NCBI RefSeq assembly: GCF_037977235.1
Contig: NZ_CP150276.1
Location: 4,898,001 to 4,962,000 of the forward strand
From: Paenibacillus sp. FSL K6-0276
GTDB taxonomy: Bacteria > Bacillota > Bacilli > Paenibacillales > Paenibacillaceae
Length of the DNA stretch: 64,000 nt
Reading direction: 5' to 3'
Part shown: positions 35,880 to 43,680 of the stretch, piece after piece
How positions within the stretch are numbered: position 1 is the stretch's first letter
Layout of the letters: each line of letters opens with the position of its first letter
The notes under the pieces: generated by a model
Databases searched by the model: none
The model's input: the letters and a program-made list of their open reading frames with translations, nothing else
What the model was told of the DNA's origin: nothing
Position numbers and translations under genes: made by a program

Positions 35880-36065
35880 TCACTGAATTTACTATGTGCT
35901 GAGTAACTTTAGGACTTGACTGTGCTATCTATGCCGAGTAACCTATATGACCTGAATTTGTTATCTACGTCAAATGATCACTTTGTCAGCTTGGTATGCT
36001 ACTTGTATCGAACCTGGTTAAATATGCTGTTATATTGACTTAAATGGGTGAAGTAACATGATTAG
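35880..36065 (+). repeat. Degenerate tandem repeat, period about 36-37 bp
   Basis: About five diverged units can be lined up by a recurring core resembling TATGCCGAGTAACCTA, with copies near 35895, 35931, 35967, 36004 and 36043. Identity between units is low and the call is tentative. It occupies the left part of the 35751-36483 gap, in which I find no gene. Confidence 0.3.
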
Positions 36066-36197
36066 ACTTGGATCCTCGGTATATGGACTTACCTTTATCC
36101 GCTGAATTCGCTAAGTTCGCCCAGTAACTATGTTAATGCACTGCTAAATTCTCCAAATAACCGTCCATCTCCTTAGTACGGCTCACCCTCTTAGAAT

Positions 36198-36382
36198 TAT
36201 AGGGAAAAACTCCCTGTAGTTGGAGGTGGCGAGTCATACTAAGTGGCATATAGGGAAATTCTCCCTATAATCCATTGGTTTCACGCAAAATCGGATGCTT
36301 TTCGTTAATTTATAGGGAGTTATTCCGTATAAACCCTCTTTTTTCACAAAATCGGTCTATATATAGGGAGCTTTTCCCTATA
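36198..36382. repeat. Four-palindrome array (TATAGGGA arms), spacing 51-62-51
   Basis: TATAGGGA starts at 36198, 36249, 36311 and 36362. In each case a 5-nt loop (AAAAC, AATTC, GTTAT, GCTTT) separates it from TCCCTGTA, TCCCTATA, TCCGTATA or TCCCTATA. Start-to-start spacings are 51, 62 and 51 nt. Spacers after palindromes 2 and 3 share a TTTCACgcAAAATCGG-like word. The spacing pattern matches the arrays at 5406 and 43681, which have different arm sequences. It lies between lonB and the wHTH protein gene. Confidence 0.8.
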
Positions 36383-36483
36383 ACAAGCATGCAGACATAG
36401 CTATTTTTGAAAAAGTGCCTTTTTCTCCTCATGTACTCGTCTATCACCTTTACCCCTCGATACTTCTCCACGTCCACTTACCC

Positions 36484-37155
36484 TCAATCCCAGTAAAAAA
36501 GAATATCTCGAGCTAACTCATAACCAACATTTCTAACCCCGTTTCCTCTTCTCACAGGTTTCAGCCAACCCTTTTCACACAATCTCGTCAGCATCAAACG
36601 TACCGTTTTGGGGTCTAAAGTAAAATAATCTGCAACATCTTTAGGACGGACTGTTCCCGCTTGGCGAATCACTAAACGCATGATTTCCCTCTCAGCAAGT
36701 AGCAGACTGCCATGCGGTGCATCTATAATTAGGTAGCGACTTAACACCACACGAAGCAGTGTAATGCATAGCTCCGGACGCTGTTCCACATCATCGTAGG
36801 CAAATGAAATTACTTGGTAACCCATTCCGTACAGAAAAGTTTCACGATTTAGCTCATTACAATACTTTAGCCTATCCATGTCCCTTACATGTGCAGCATA
36901 CCCTTTGATCTCGAACAAGAGCTTAATGGGCCCTGGTAAAAAAGCAAAATCAGCAAAATAAGTTTGTCTCTGCCAATCTAACACTTCATACTCTGGATGT
37001 AGATCATTGAAATCACCACGCAGCGGCCACCATACATTCTGCAAAAATAATCTTTCGGCGTGGCGATGACCTCTCTCCAGCCTTCCCCGCCGTTCACCCG
37101 TTCTGCTTGCTAGATGCTGCTCAATAAAGGCTTCATGGACTTGTTCATAATTCAT
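36484..37155 (-). CDS. Predicted PD-(D/E)XK nuclease-like protein with C-terminal winged helix
   Basis: This 223-residue protein has no name I recognise. Residues about 25-130 resemble the DUF559/Vsr-type restriction-endonuclease fold: YFADFAFLPGPIKLLFEIKGYAAHVRDMDR supplies D-x(n)-ExK spacing (Asp in ADFAF, Glu-Ile-Lys), followed by a helix and YQVISFAYDD. Residues about 150-223 look like a winged helix, with TVRPKDVADYFTLDPKTVRLMLTRLCEKGWLKPV. AAGGGG lies about 11 nt before the ATG. It stands alone between two gaps and could be a regulator that lost catalysis or a small nuclease. The nuclease call is inference from motif pattern only. Confidence 0.6.
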   Translation of the reverse strand: MNYEQVHEAFIEQHLASRTGERRGRLERGHRHAERLFLQNVWWPLRGDFNDLHPEYEVLDWQRQTYFADFAFLPGPIKLLFEIKGYAAHVRDMDRLKYCNELNRETFLYGMGYQVISFAYDDVEQRPELCITLLRVVLSRYLIIDAPHGSLLLAEREIMRLVIRQAGTVRPKDVADYFTLDPKTVRLMLTRLCEKGWLKPVRRGNGVRNVGYELARDILFYWD

Positions 37156-37187
37156 TCGATGTTACCCCTTAATCATTAATTTCACGC

Positions 37188-37240
37188 AAAAAAACGCCCC
37201 GTTCTCGCAACCGGATATACCGGAGCGTAACAGGGCGTTC
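37188..37240 (-). terminator. Terminator of the clpP-clpX-ispG region
   Basis: On the minus strand GAACGCCC pairs with GGGGCGTT, enclosing an inner CCGG/CCGG hairpin, and runs into TTTTTTT. It lies about 45 nt after the ispG stop and just upstream of the wHTH gene. Confidence 0.8.
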
Positions 37241-37284
37241 TTCGCCACTTATTATCAACTGAATCATAATTTCGTAAAATGCCG

Positions 37285-38412
37285 TTATTTCGCTTGCACC
37301 GGTGGCGCAAGGTTAGCGTGGGCACGGCCTGGAATTTCACCAGTTTCCTCATACGCCACAACAATCGCATCGATTTCCTTCTTCAGCTCGTTCACCAGCT
37401 CCGCTTCAGGCACTTTACGGATCATCTGGCCGTAACGGAACAACAAACCTTCTCCACGGGCACCAGCAATACCGATATCCGCCTCACGCGCTTCACCAGG
37501 ACCGTTAACGGCGCAGCCGAGCACGGATACTTTAATAGGCACCTTAAGCTTCGAAATGTATTCTTCCACCTCATTAGCGATGGAGAAAAGATCAATATCC
37601 AGTCGTCCACACGTCGGACAAGAAATTAGTGTCGCTGCGTTAGAGATCAGACCGAAGGTCTTAAGCAGCTCGCGTGCCACCTTAACTTCTTCCACTGGAT
37701 CAGCGCTAAGCGAAATACGCAAGGTACTGCCGATGCCCATTGAGAGCAGTGCACCGATACCTGCGGAGCTCTTTACCGTACCGGCAAACAATGTGCCGGA
37801 TTCTGTAATCCCCAGGTGCAGCGGGTAAGGAATGACTTCCGCGGCCTGGCGGTAAGCTTCGATGGCCATTGGCACATCCGATGCTTTTAGAGATACGATA
37901 ATGTCGTGGAAATCCAGCTCTTCCAGAATACCAATATGGTATAGCGCACTTTCTACCATAGCTTCTGGAGTCGGGTATCCGTATTTCTCCAAGAGATGAT
38001 TCTCCAAAGAACCGGCGTTTACACCAATCCGAATCGGAATTCCTTTATCTTTACACGCTTTAACTACCGCTTCTACCTTCTCACGACGACCGATATTGCC
38101 TGGATTAATCCGTACCTTATCGATGCCGTTCTCAATAGCCATCAGTGCTAGCTTATAGTTGAAATGTATATCCGCTACGAGTGGGATATGAATCTGCTTC
38201 TTGATCTCCTTGATCGCGGCAGCCGCCTCTTCATTGTTGACAGTTACGCGTACCAGTTGGCAGCCTGCTTCCTCAAGCCGCAATATTTCAGCTACAGTAG
38301 CTTCCACATCAGCGGTTTTGGTTGTACACATGCTTTGAATCGCAACCTCGTTGTTTCCCCCAATAATGAGCCCGCCAACGTTGACAGGACGGGTTTGGTG
38401 TCTCAAGAACAT
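37285..38412 (-). CDS. ispG: 4-hydroxy-3-methylbut-2-en-1-yl diphosphate synthase
   Basis: This 375-residue [4Fe-4S] enzyme (GcpE) reduces MEcPP to HMBPP in the non-mevalonate isoprenoid pathway. It has a TIM-barrel N-terminal part (PVNVGGLIIGGNNEVAIQSM, DIHFNYKLAL, KVRINPGNIG) and a C-terminal cluster domain. Cluster cysteines lie in ISCPTCGRLDIDL and SVLGCAVNGPGEA. The ORF has an 8-codon upstream extension, but GGGGGAG precedes the ATG at 38412, so I start there. It follows clpX with a 110-nt gap containing a nested hairpin. Confidence 0.95.
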   Translation of the reverse strand: MFLRHQTRPVNVGGLIIGGNNEVAIQSMCTTKTADVEATVAEILRLEEAGCQLVRVTVNNEEAAAAIKEIKKQIHIPLVADIHFNYKLALMAIENGIDKVRINPGNIGRREKVEAVVKACKDKGIPIRIGVNAGSLENHLLEKYGYPTPEAMVESALYHIGILEELDFHDIIVSLKASDVPMAIEAYRQAAEVIPYPLHLGITESGTLFAGTVKSSAGIGALLSMGIGSTLRISLSADPVEEVKVARELLKTFGLISNAATLISCPTCGRLDIDLFSIANEVEEYISKLKVPIKVSVLGCAVNGPGEAREADIGIAGARGEGLLFRYGQMIRKVPEAELVNELKKEIDAIVVAYEETGEIPGRAHANLAPPVQAK

Positions 38413-38438
38413 GATTTTTCTCCCCCATAACGCCAAAG

Positions 38439-38491
38439 CTCCACCCCTTCGCCCCCGCTAGTGAAGCGGGATAAGCGGAAGAAAGGTGGAG
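38439..38491 (-). promoter_or_regulatory. Nested inverted repeat between clpX and ispG
   Basis: An outer stem CTCCACC / GGTGGAG encloses an inner stem CCCGCT / AGCGGG with an AGTGA loop. No T-tract follows on the minus strand, so it is not a classical terminator. It could stabilise mRNA ends or attenuate readthrough from clpX into ispG. Confidence 0.45.
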
Positions 38492-38521
38492 ACAGTGACA
38501 TGTATTGTTAAGGCAAGCGAC

Positions 38522-39778
38522 TTACGCGCTTTCCTCTTTCTTCTTGTCTTTCTTGAGGTTCAATTCAGGCAAAGCCTTCTCTTGAACAACCTGCTCCGTG
38601 ATCACACAATCTTTAATATCATCGCGTGAAGGAACTTCATACATCACATCAAGCATGATGCTCTCAATAATCGCGCGCAGTCCACGGGCTCCCGTATTGC
38701 GTTTGATCGCTTCCTTGGCAATCGCTTCGAGTGCCAACGGTTCGAACTTCAGCGCTACGTTATCCATTTCCAGCAGCTTGATATATTGTTTCGTGAGAGC
38801 ATTCTTAGGCTCGGAAAGGATACGCACAAGCGTATTCTCATCAAGCGGCTCTAATGTCGAGATGACTGGCAGACGGCCTACAAATTCAGGGATTAGTCCG
38901 AATTTGAGCAAGTCTTCAGGCAATACCATCGACAAATATTCGCCAGGCTTGAGATCCTTTTGTCCTTCAACAGCTGCGTTGAAGCCAATGACTTTTTTAC
39001 CGATACGGCGTTTAATCATTTGCTCCAGACCGTCAAAGGCACCGCCAACGATGAACAAAATGTTCGTCGTGTCGATCTGAATGAACTCTTGGTGAGGGTG
39101 CTTACGTCCACCTTGTGGAGGTACAGAAGCAACCGTTCCTTCCAGAATCTTCAGAAGCGCCTGTTGTACACCTTCACCGGATACGTCACGAGTAATGGAC
39201 GGGTTCTCGGATTTACGTGCCACTTTATCAATTTCATCAATATAGATAATGCCGCGTTCGGCTTTCTCCACATCATAATCTGCCGCTTGAATCAGCTTAA
39301 GCAGAATGTTCTCAACATCCTCGCCGACATAACCAGCTTCCGTTAAGGAAGTAGCATCTGCAATAGCAAAAGGAACGTTGATAATCTTCGCCATCGTCTG
39401 TGCGAGCAAAGTTTTACCCGAACCTGTTGGACCGAGCAAAAGAATATTACTCTTCGTAAGTTCAACATCTTCGATCTTACTTTGGCTGTTCACACGCTTA
39501 TAGTGATTGTAAACCGCAACAGACAGCGATTTCTTCGCTTGCTCTTGACCGATTACATATTGATCCAAAATATCACGAATTTCCTTTGGTTTCGGAATAT
39601 CCTTCAGATCGAGTTCTTCCTCATGACCAAGCTCTTCTTCCACGATTTCCGTGCAAAGCTCGATACATTCGTCACATATATAAACGCCCGGTCCAGCTAC
39701 AAGCTTACGAACCTGCTCTTGTGATTTGCCGCAAAAAGAACATTTCAATTGCCCTTTTTCATCATTAAATTTAAACAT
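38522..39778 (-). CDS. clpX: ATP-dependent Clp protease ATP-binding subunit ClpX
   Basis: This 418-residue AAA+ unfoldase has an N-terminal zinc-binding domain (C13, C16, C35, C38) for substrate and adaptor recognition. Its motor domain has GPTGSGKT at 116-123 and IDEIDK as Walker B. The IGF loop in KKVIGFNAAVEG docks into ClpP. AAAGGGGTGG precedes the ATG. It starts 12 nt after the clpP stop, so the partner subunits are cotranscribed, unlike B. subtilis where clpP lies elsewhere. Confidence 0.97.
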   Translation of the reverse strand: MFKFNDEKGQLKCSFCGKSQEQVRKLVAGPGVYICDECIELCTEIVEEELGHEEELDLKDIPKPKEIRDILDQYVIGQEQAKKSLSVAVYNHYKRVNSQSKIEDVELTKSNILLLGPTGSGKTLLAQTMAKIINVPFAIADATSLTEAGYVGEDVENILLKLIQAADYDVEKAERGIIYIDEIDKVARKSENPSITRDVSGEGVQQALLKILEGTVASVPPQGGRKHPHQEFIQIDTTNILFIVGGAFDGLEQMIKRRIGKKVIGFNAAVEGQKDLKPGEYLSMVLPEDLLKFGLIPEFVGRLPVISTLEPLDENTLVRILSEPKNALTKQYIKLLEMDNVALKFEPLALEAIAKEAIKRNTGARGLRAIIESIMLDVMYEVPSRDDIKDCVITEQVVQEKALPELNLKKDKKKEESA

Positions 39779-39790
39779 CTAACCACCCCT

Positions 39791-40381
39791 TTAAGATTTC
39801 ATCGGTGAAGAAAGAACCTGGTCAATAAGCCCATATTCCTTGGCTTCTTCCGCGCTCATGAAGTTATCGCGGTCTGTGTCCCGTTCGATTTTTTCAAGGG
39901 GCTGACCTGTGCGATCTACATAAATTTGATTCAACTTCTGTTTCGTCTTGAGGATCCAGTCGGTGTGAATCCAAATGTCGGACGCTTGACCTTGAACACC
40001 GCCGAGCGGTTGATGAATCATAACTTCGCTGTTGGTCAGCGCATATCTTTTGCCCGGAGCCCCAGCTGTTAGAAGGAGCGATCCCATGCTTGCCGCCATT
40101 CCTACACAAATGGTAGAAACATCCGGTTTGATATATTGCATCGTATCGTATATACCCATACCGGCCGTTACTGAACCACCGGGTGAGTTGAGGTACAAGT
40201 GAATGTCCTTCTCGGGATCATCTGCTGCAAGGAACAGCAATTGAGCAATAACCAGATTGGCGACATCATCGTCAATCGCACTGCTTAAGAAAATAATGCG
40301 ATCCTTGAGCAATCTGGAATAGATATCGTATGAACGTTCCCCACGACTTGTTGATTCCACAACCATTGGTACCAGACTCAT
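39791..40381 (-). CDS. clpP: ATP-dependent Clp protease proteolytic subunit
   Basis: This 196-residue serine protease forms the tetradecameric chamber fed by ClpX or ClpC. The catalytic triad is S98 in GMAASMGS, H123 in MIHQPLGG and D172 in DTDRDNF. The oxyanion region LNSPGGSVTAG is intact. AGAGGTTGG lies just upstream of the ATG. A sigma-A-type promoter is visible about 50-75 nt upstream; I saw no convincing CtsR direct repeat, though I could not search exhaustively. Confidence 0.97.
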   Translation of the reverse strand: MSLVPMVVESTSRGERSYDIYSRLLKDRIIFLSSAIDDDVANLVIAQLLFLAADDPEKDIHLYLNSPGGSVTAGMGIYDTMQYIKPDVSTICVGMAASMGSLLLTAGAPGKRYALTNSEVMIHQPLGGVQGQASDIWIHTDWILKTKQKLNQIYVDRTGQPLEKIERDTDRDNFMSAEEAKEYGLIDQVLSSPMKS

Positions 40382-40430
40382 GCCACCAACCTCTTTTCTC
40401 TTTACAGATTAGTCTTATCGTTTCAAAAAT

Positions 40431-40459
40431 ATTTTAACACGTTCACGGCGCTGTGTCAT
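40431..40459 (-). promoter_or_regulatory. Candidate sigma-A promoter of clpP-clpX
   Basis: On the minus strand ATGACA (40459-40454) is 17 nt from TAAAAT (40436-40431), about 50 nt upstream of the clpP start. A second -35-like TTGACA lies further upstream (about 40491-40496) without a good -10. Confidence 0.5.
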
Positions 40460-40578
40460 TTTTTCACTACAGCAGACCTGTCCACTGTTTGTCAATAGTG
40501 ACGTTGCCATGCCAATTCCCTTAATGCCATACGTTCATACGGATACCTATGTAATCACATATATCTGTGGCCGAGGAT

Positions 40579-40614
40579 AAAAATAAGGCACGTAACGAAA
40601 CTTACGTGCCTTAT
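40579..40614 (-). terminator. Terminator of tig
   Basis: A 13-bp perfect stem ATAAGGCACGTAA / TTACGTGCCTTAT with a 6-nt loop is followed on the minus strand by TTTTATCC. It lies about 155 nt past the tig stop, with repeat copy C between. Confidence 0.85.
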
Positions 40615-40654
40615 CATATCTGTATGGAGGCCGACTTGCTTGGCCGTTCTAGGT

Positions 40655-40768
40655 AGTGTCAAGCTAAAACGCCTTCGGCGTCCTTTTAAGGACGGTAAGC
40701 GTTTATGCGAGAATTATAAGGATAAAGTATAACGTCAAGCTTATACTTTCTTATAATTTTAAAAAATC
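40655..40768 (+). repeat. Structured dispersed intergenic repeat, copy C (best preserved)
   Basis: This is the third copy of the repeat. It has a short hairpin ACGCC-TTC-GGCGT (40669-40681) and a GTCCTT..AAGGAC palindrome (40680-40693). The large hairpin has lower stem AATTATAAG (40712-40720) / CTTATAATT (40750-40758), a GAT bulge, and a perfect 9-bp upper stem AAAGTATAA / TTATACTTT around loop CGTCAAGC. It ends at the base next to the tig stop codon, so it lies in the tig 3' untranslated region before the terminator. The rest of 40382-40768 holds only the clpP promoter and the tig terminator. Confidence 0.8.
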
Positions 40769-42103
40769 TTACTCAGCTTTAGTGTCTTCAGCAGCTGGTG
40801 CTTCTTCTACCGCTTCAACTTCTACACTATTGCTAACAAGGAAATCAATGGTTTTGCGCAAAGAAAGTTCTTCGCTCAGGCTGCCCAGTGAACCGTTAGC
40901 TGTCAAAATGCTGCGAATTTCTTCTGGAGTACGTTTGTAAGCTTCAGCCATAGTAGCCAACTCTTCGTTAACTTCTTCTTCGGAAACTTCAATGTTCTCT
41001 TGTTTAGCGATAACTTCCAGTACCAAGTTGTTGCGAACGCGTTTTTCAGCATCGCCTTTCATTTGGTTCTGCAAGTCTTCACGAGTTTGGCCGGAGAAGC
41101 TAAGGAACATATCCATGTTCATACCTTGTTGACGAAGACGAGTGTCGAAGTCACGAACCATGTTCTCAACTTCGCTGTTGATCATCGCTTCAGGGATCTC
41201 AACTTCTGCGTTTGCTGCTGCTTTATCAACAACTGCGTTTTCGCGAAGGCCTTTCAGTTCATCCTGTTTACGGGATTCGAGCTGAGCTTTCAGATCTGCT
41301 TTGTACTCTTCCAAAGTTTCGAATTCACTTACATCTTTAGCGAACTCATCATCCAGTGCAGGAAGTTGTTTGCGTTTGATTTCGTGCAGTTTCACTTTGA
41401 ATACTGCTTTCTTACCCGCAAGGTTCTCTGCATGGTATTCTTCAGGGAAAGTAACTTCTACATCTTTGAAATCTCCAGTGGCCATTCCCACTACTTGCTC
41501 TTCAAATCCAGGAATGAAGGAGTTGCTACCAAGTTCAAGAGAATGACGCTCAGCTTTTCCGCCTTCGAACGGTACGTCATCAACATATCCGTCAAAATCG
41601 ATCACAGCGATGTCGCCGTTAGCTGCTGCTGCTTCTTCAACTACTACGAGTTCAGCATGACGCTCTTGCAGACGAGCAAGCTCAGCGCTCAGCTCTTCTT
41701 CAGTCACTTCAGCTTTTTGTACTGGAACTTCCAGACCTTTGTAATCGCCGAGCTTCACTTCAGGTTTAACAGTGATCTTCGCTTTGAAGATAAAGGATTG
41801 ACCTTTAGCAAATTGCTCAATATCAACTTCAGGACGGTCTACAGGGAAGATGTCAGTTTGTTCAACTGCTTCACCGTAAGCTTCAGGAAGAAGAATGTCG
41901 ATTGCATCTTGGTACAAGCTTTCTACACCAAAACGGGATTCAAAGATCGGGCGTGGTACTTTACCTTTACGGAAGCCTGGTACGTTAGCTTTCTTAACGA
42001 CTTTGTTAAAAGCTTTATCAAGTGCTGCTGCAACGCGATCTGCGTCAACTTCTACTTCAAGAACTCCAAGGTTCTTCTCTATTTTTTCCCATGTTGCTTT
42101 CAT
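40769..42103 (-). CDS. tig: Trigger factor
   Basis: This 444-residue ribosome-associated chaperone binds nascent chains and has peptidyl-prolyl isomerase activity. It has an N-terminal ribosome-docking domain with the signature VPGFRKGKVPRPIFE, a central FKBP-like domain (about 150-245; NGDIAVIDFDGYVDDVPFEGG, FIPGFEEQVVGM), and a helical C-terminal chaperone domain. A short Glu/Ala-rich tail ends it. GGAGGG lies about 12 nt before the ATG. The order ysoA-like - tig matches B. subtilis. Confidence 0.97.
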   Translation of the reverse strand: MKATWEKIEKNLGVLEVEVDADRVAAALDKAFNKVVKKANVPGFRKGKVPRPIFESRFGVESLYQDAIDILLPEAYGEAVEQTDIFPVDRPEVDIEQFAKGQSFIFKAKITVKPEVKLGDYKGLEVPVQKAEVTEEELSAELARLQERHAELVVVEEAAAANGDIAVIDFDGYVDDVPFEGGKAERHSLELGSNSFIPGFEEQVVGMATGDFKDVEVTFPEEYHAENLAGKKAVFKVKLHEIKRKQLPALDDEFAKDVSEFETLEEYKADLKAQLESRKQDELKGLRENAVVDKAAANAEVEIPEAMINSEVENMVRDFDTRLRQQGMNMDMFLSFSGQTREDLQNQMKGDAEKRVRNNLVLEVIAKQENIEVSEEEVNEELATMAEAYKRTPEEIRSILTANGSLGSLSEELSLRKTIDFLVSNSVEVEAVEEAPAAEDTKAE

Positions 42104-42183
42104 ATTATACTTTTCCCTCCAAAATATAGGTTCACAAGTTCACTTCAAAAAATGATACAATCCACGCACAGAATAACCATTAT

Positions 42184-42212
42184 ATTATATACAACATTAC
42201 TTTATTTATCAA
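42184..42212 (-). promoter_or_regulatory. Sigma-A promoter of tig
   Basis: On the minus strand TTGATA (42212-42207) is 17 nt from TATAAT (42189-42184). It overlaps the last codons and stop of the ysoA-like gene, about 80 nt upstream of the tig ATG. Both hexamers are near consensus. Confidence 0.75.
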
Positions 42213-43134
42213 GTAGAGAAGTCTTTACAAAACCCTTGAGAGCACGATAAGCCCCCTCAAATTGAAAGCGCATGCCGTCTGTAATGCCGTACATTCCGCG
42301 AGTCTCCTCCTCTTGCCGAGTACCATTTAAGCTCTCAGATACAAACTGGTGCAACGCCCCTGCCCATATATCCAGCAGCGCGTCTTCCCCATCCAGCAAT
42401 TTTCGGTACTCCTCCGATCCATAAATCGACATGACGAACTGACCCCAAAGCTCCTGTGCAAAATAATATAGCGTAGGCTCGTGCACCTCTGCTTGCTCGG
42501 CTACCCGTTCCAGAACCTGACTAACCTGAGGCGGAAAATCCTCCGTCTGTAGCGGCACACTTTCAATCTCTACTATTGCTGTTTCATGACCACGAATCAG
42601 CTTGACCGTTCCCTGCATCCCACGCCGCCGAAGGGTCTGCAGCGTTCGATATTGCAGCAGTGGGTGAACATTATTCCCCTGCAGCCAAGCCGTCAGCGCC
42701 TCATCGACTCCGCCGCCTTCCAGATAAGAAAGCTGCTCTAGTGCTAAGATTGTCGCCTCTGACAGTGGCTCATTCATTACCCGCTGCAGCAGCTTTTCTG
42801 GGTACCCCGCATCCTCGGTCATTTTTGATTTGGCCAGTAGACGTGCCATATCTTCTTCCCTTAAATCTTCGTCTTCGGGGTGAACGGCTCCTTCCGCATC
42901 TCCATTCTGGGAGGCATAGGGGAAAGCCGTTTCCAGCCATTCCAGCAGAGACCGCCACTCCTCGTAATTTCGTTCTTCCTGTCCTTGACACTGCAGCAAA
43001 AAACGAAGCAGCTCCATTGCTTCCCCGTATCGTTCACTTTCCAGCATCACCGTAAGCTGGATTTGATAATAGTCCAATGTCTTGGGGAACAGGACGATAT
43101 TCTCTTTGGTGGCGGGGGAATCTGAATCTTTAAT
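42202..43134 (-). CDS. ysoA: YsoA-like TPR-related protein, probably initiated at ATT
   Basis: The product has about 310 residues. It is helical and acidic, with TPR-like pairs (YGEAMELLRFLLQCQGQEERNYEEWRSLLEWLETAF). Its position upstream of tig is that of B. subtilis ysoA. The usual ORF start is TTG at 43077, with no ribosome-binding site. An AAGGAGGT at 43148-43141 lies 6 nt before an in-frame ATT at 43134. Reading from there adds 19 residues ending NIVLFPKT before LDYYQ, resembling the family's N-terminus. No ATG, GTG or TTG occurs in that extension (one CTG does, without a ribosome-binding site). I therefore place the start at ATT, with moderate confidence. Function is unknown. Confidence 0.75.
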   Translation of the reverse strand: MKDSDSPATKENIVLFPKTLDYYQIQLTVMLESERYGEAMELLRFLLQCQGQEERNYEEWRSLLEWLETAFPYASQNGDAEGAVHPEDEDLREEDMARLLAKSKMTEDAGYPEKLLQRVMNEPLSEATILALEQLSYLEGGGVDEALTAWLQGNNVHPLLQYRTLQTLRRRGMQGTVKLIRGHETAIVEIESVPLQTEDFPPQVSQVLERVAEQAEVHEPTLYYFAQELWGQFVMSIYGSEEYRKLLDGEDALLDIWAGALHQFVSESLNGTRQEEETRGMYGITDGMRFQFEGAYRALKGFVKTSLLDK

Positions 43135-43231
43135 AAGGGCACCTCCTTATAGCTAAGTATGTGAAATTGAATCCTAACCGTCATAAAAGTTATTAAGATC
43201 TTAAGCTTCATCCGAAACTTAATAATTGTAG

Positions 43232-43260
43232 ATTATAGCATACCCCGTACTCTTTTTAAA
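43232..43260 (-). promoter_or_regulatory. Promoter of the ysoA-like gene, with leader hairpin downstream
   Basis: On the minus strand TTTAAA (43260-43255) is 17 nt from TATAAT (43237-43232), which has a TG extension (TGCTATAAT). The leader that follows contains a stem TTATTAAG / CTTAATAA (about 43187-43224). This structure precedes the AAGGAGGT and the proposed ATT start. Confidence 0.6.
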
Positions 43261-43267
43261 AAACAGC

Positions 43268-43296
43268 TTGAAAAACTTCATCGCATATGATAAGAT
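43268..43296 (+). promoter_or_regulatory. Sigma-A promoter of tRNA-Arg
   Basis: TTGAAA (43268-43273), a 17-nt spacer and TAAGAT (43291-43296) lie about 32 nt before the tRNA 5' end. Confidence 0.6.
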
Positions 43297-43327
43297 AAAT
43301 CCTGCTTGCTTTTCAGCCATCAGTCAT

Positions 43328-43401
43328 GTCCCGGTAGCTCAGCTGGATAGAGCATGCGCCTTCTAAGCGCACGGTCAGGGGTTCGAATCCCTTCCGGGAC
43401 G
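43328..43401 (+). tRNA. tRNA-Arg, anticodon TCT
   Basis: The cloverleaf is complete over 74 nt. The acceptor stem GTCCCGG pairs with CCGGGAC and the D-arm is GCTC/GAGC. The anticodon stem TGCGC/GCGCA encloses loop CTTCTAA with anticodon TCT (reads AGA), and the T-arm contains GGTTCGAATCC. The 3' CCA is not encoded; the sequence continues GTCAGAG. It stands alone, with its own promoter and a terminator. Confidence 0.97.
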
Positions 43402-43408
43402 TCAGAGT

Positions 43409-43436
43409 AACAGCCTTCCTTCGGGGAGGCTGTTTC
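43409..43436 (+). terminator. Terminator of tRNA-Arg
   Basis: AACAGCCTtCC pairs with GGgAGGCTGTT around a TTCG loop. A short TTTCT tract follows. Confidence 0.7.
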
Positions 43437-43486
43437 TGCGTTCAGGGGATGAGAAGCAGGGAGAGGGCCTAGCCCTGGGGACAGAG

Positions 43487-43519
43487 CCTAGGAGTAGTGC
43501 CTAGGAGCAGTGCCTAGGG
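43487..43519 (+). repeat. 13-bp direct repeat
   Basis: CCTAGGAGTAGTG, CCTAGGAGCAGTG and a partial CCTAGGG follow one another. It lies in the 43402-44068 gap, which holds no gene I can support. Confidence 0.6.
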
Positions 43520-43680
43520 CTTAGGGTTCCCAAGGCTCAGGTTTCGATGTAGCTCACTCTTCAATGGAGTTCAGGCTTCTGTGGAGCTCAAGCTTCGTCA
43601 AACCCCTTACTACGTTATACACCCACGTCGCAGTCAGATCTTAGGCAACGTTCCGCTAAGGTTGCACCAACTCGAACACT

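Noticed and set aside
38439..38491. Classical terminator between clpX and ispG
   Set aside because: The nested hairpin has no T-tract on the minus strand, so I list it as a structured element instead.
40382..40530. CtsR operator upstream of clpP
   Set aside because: I looked for GGTCAAA-type heptamer direct repeats and saw none good enough to call.
41000..42250. Long open frame (416 codons) on the plus strand opposite tig
   Set aside because: It is a shadow of tig, which has full family motifs, a promoter and a ribosome-binding site on the other strand. The shadow protein is Phe/Cys-rich and matches nothing I know.
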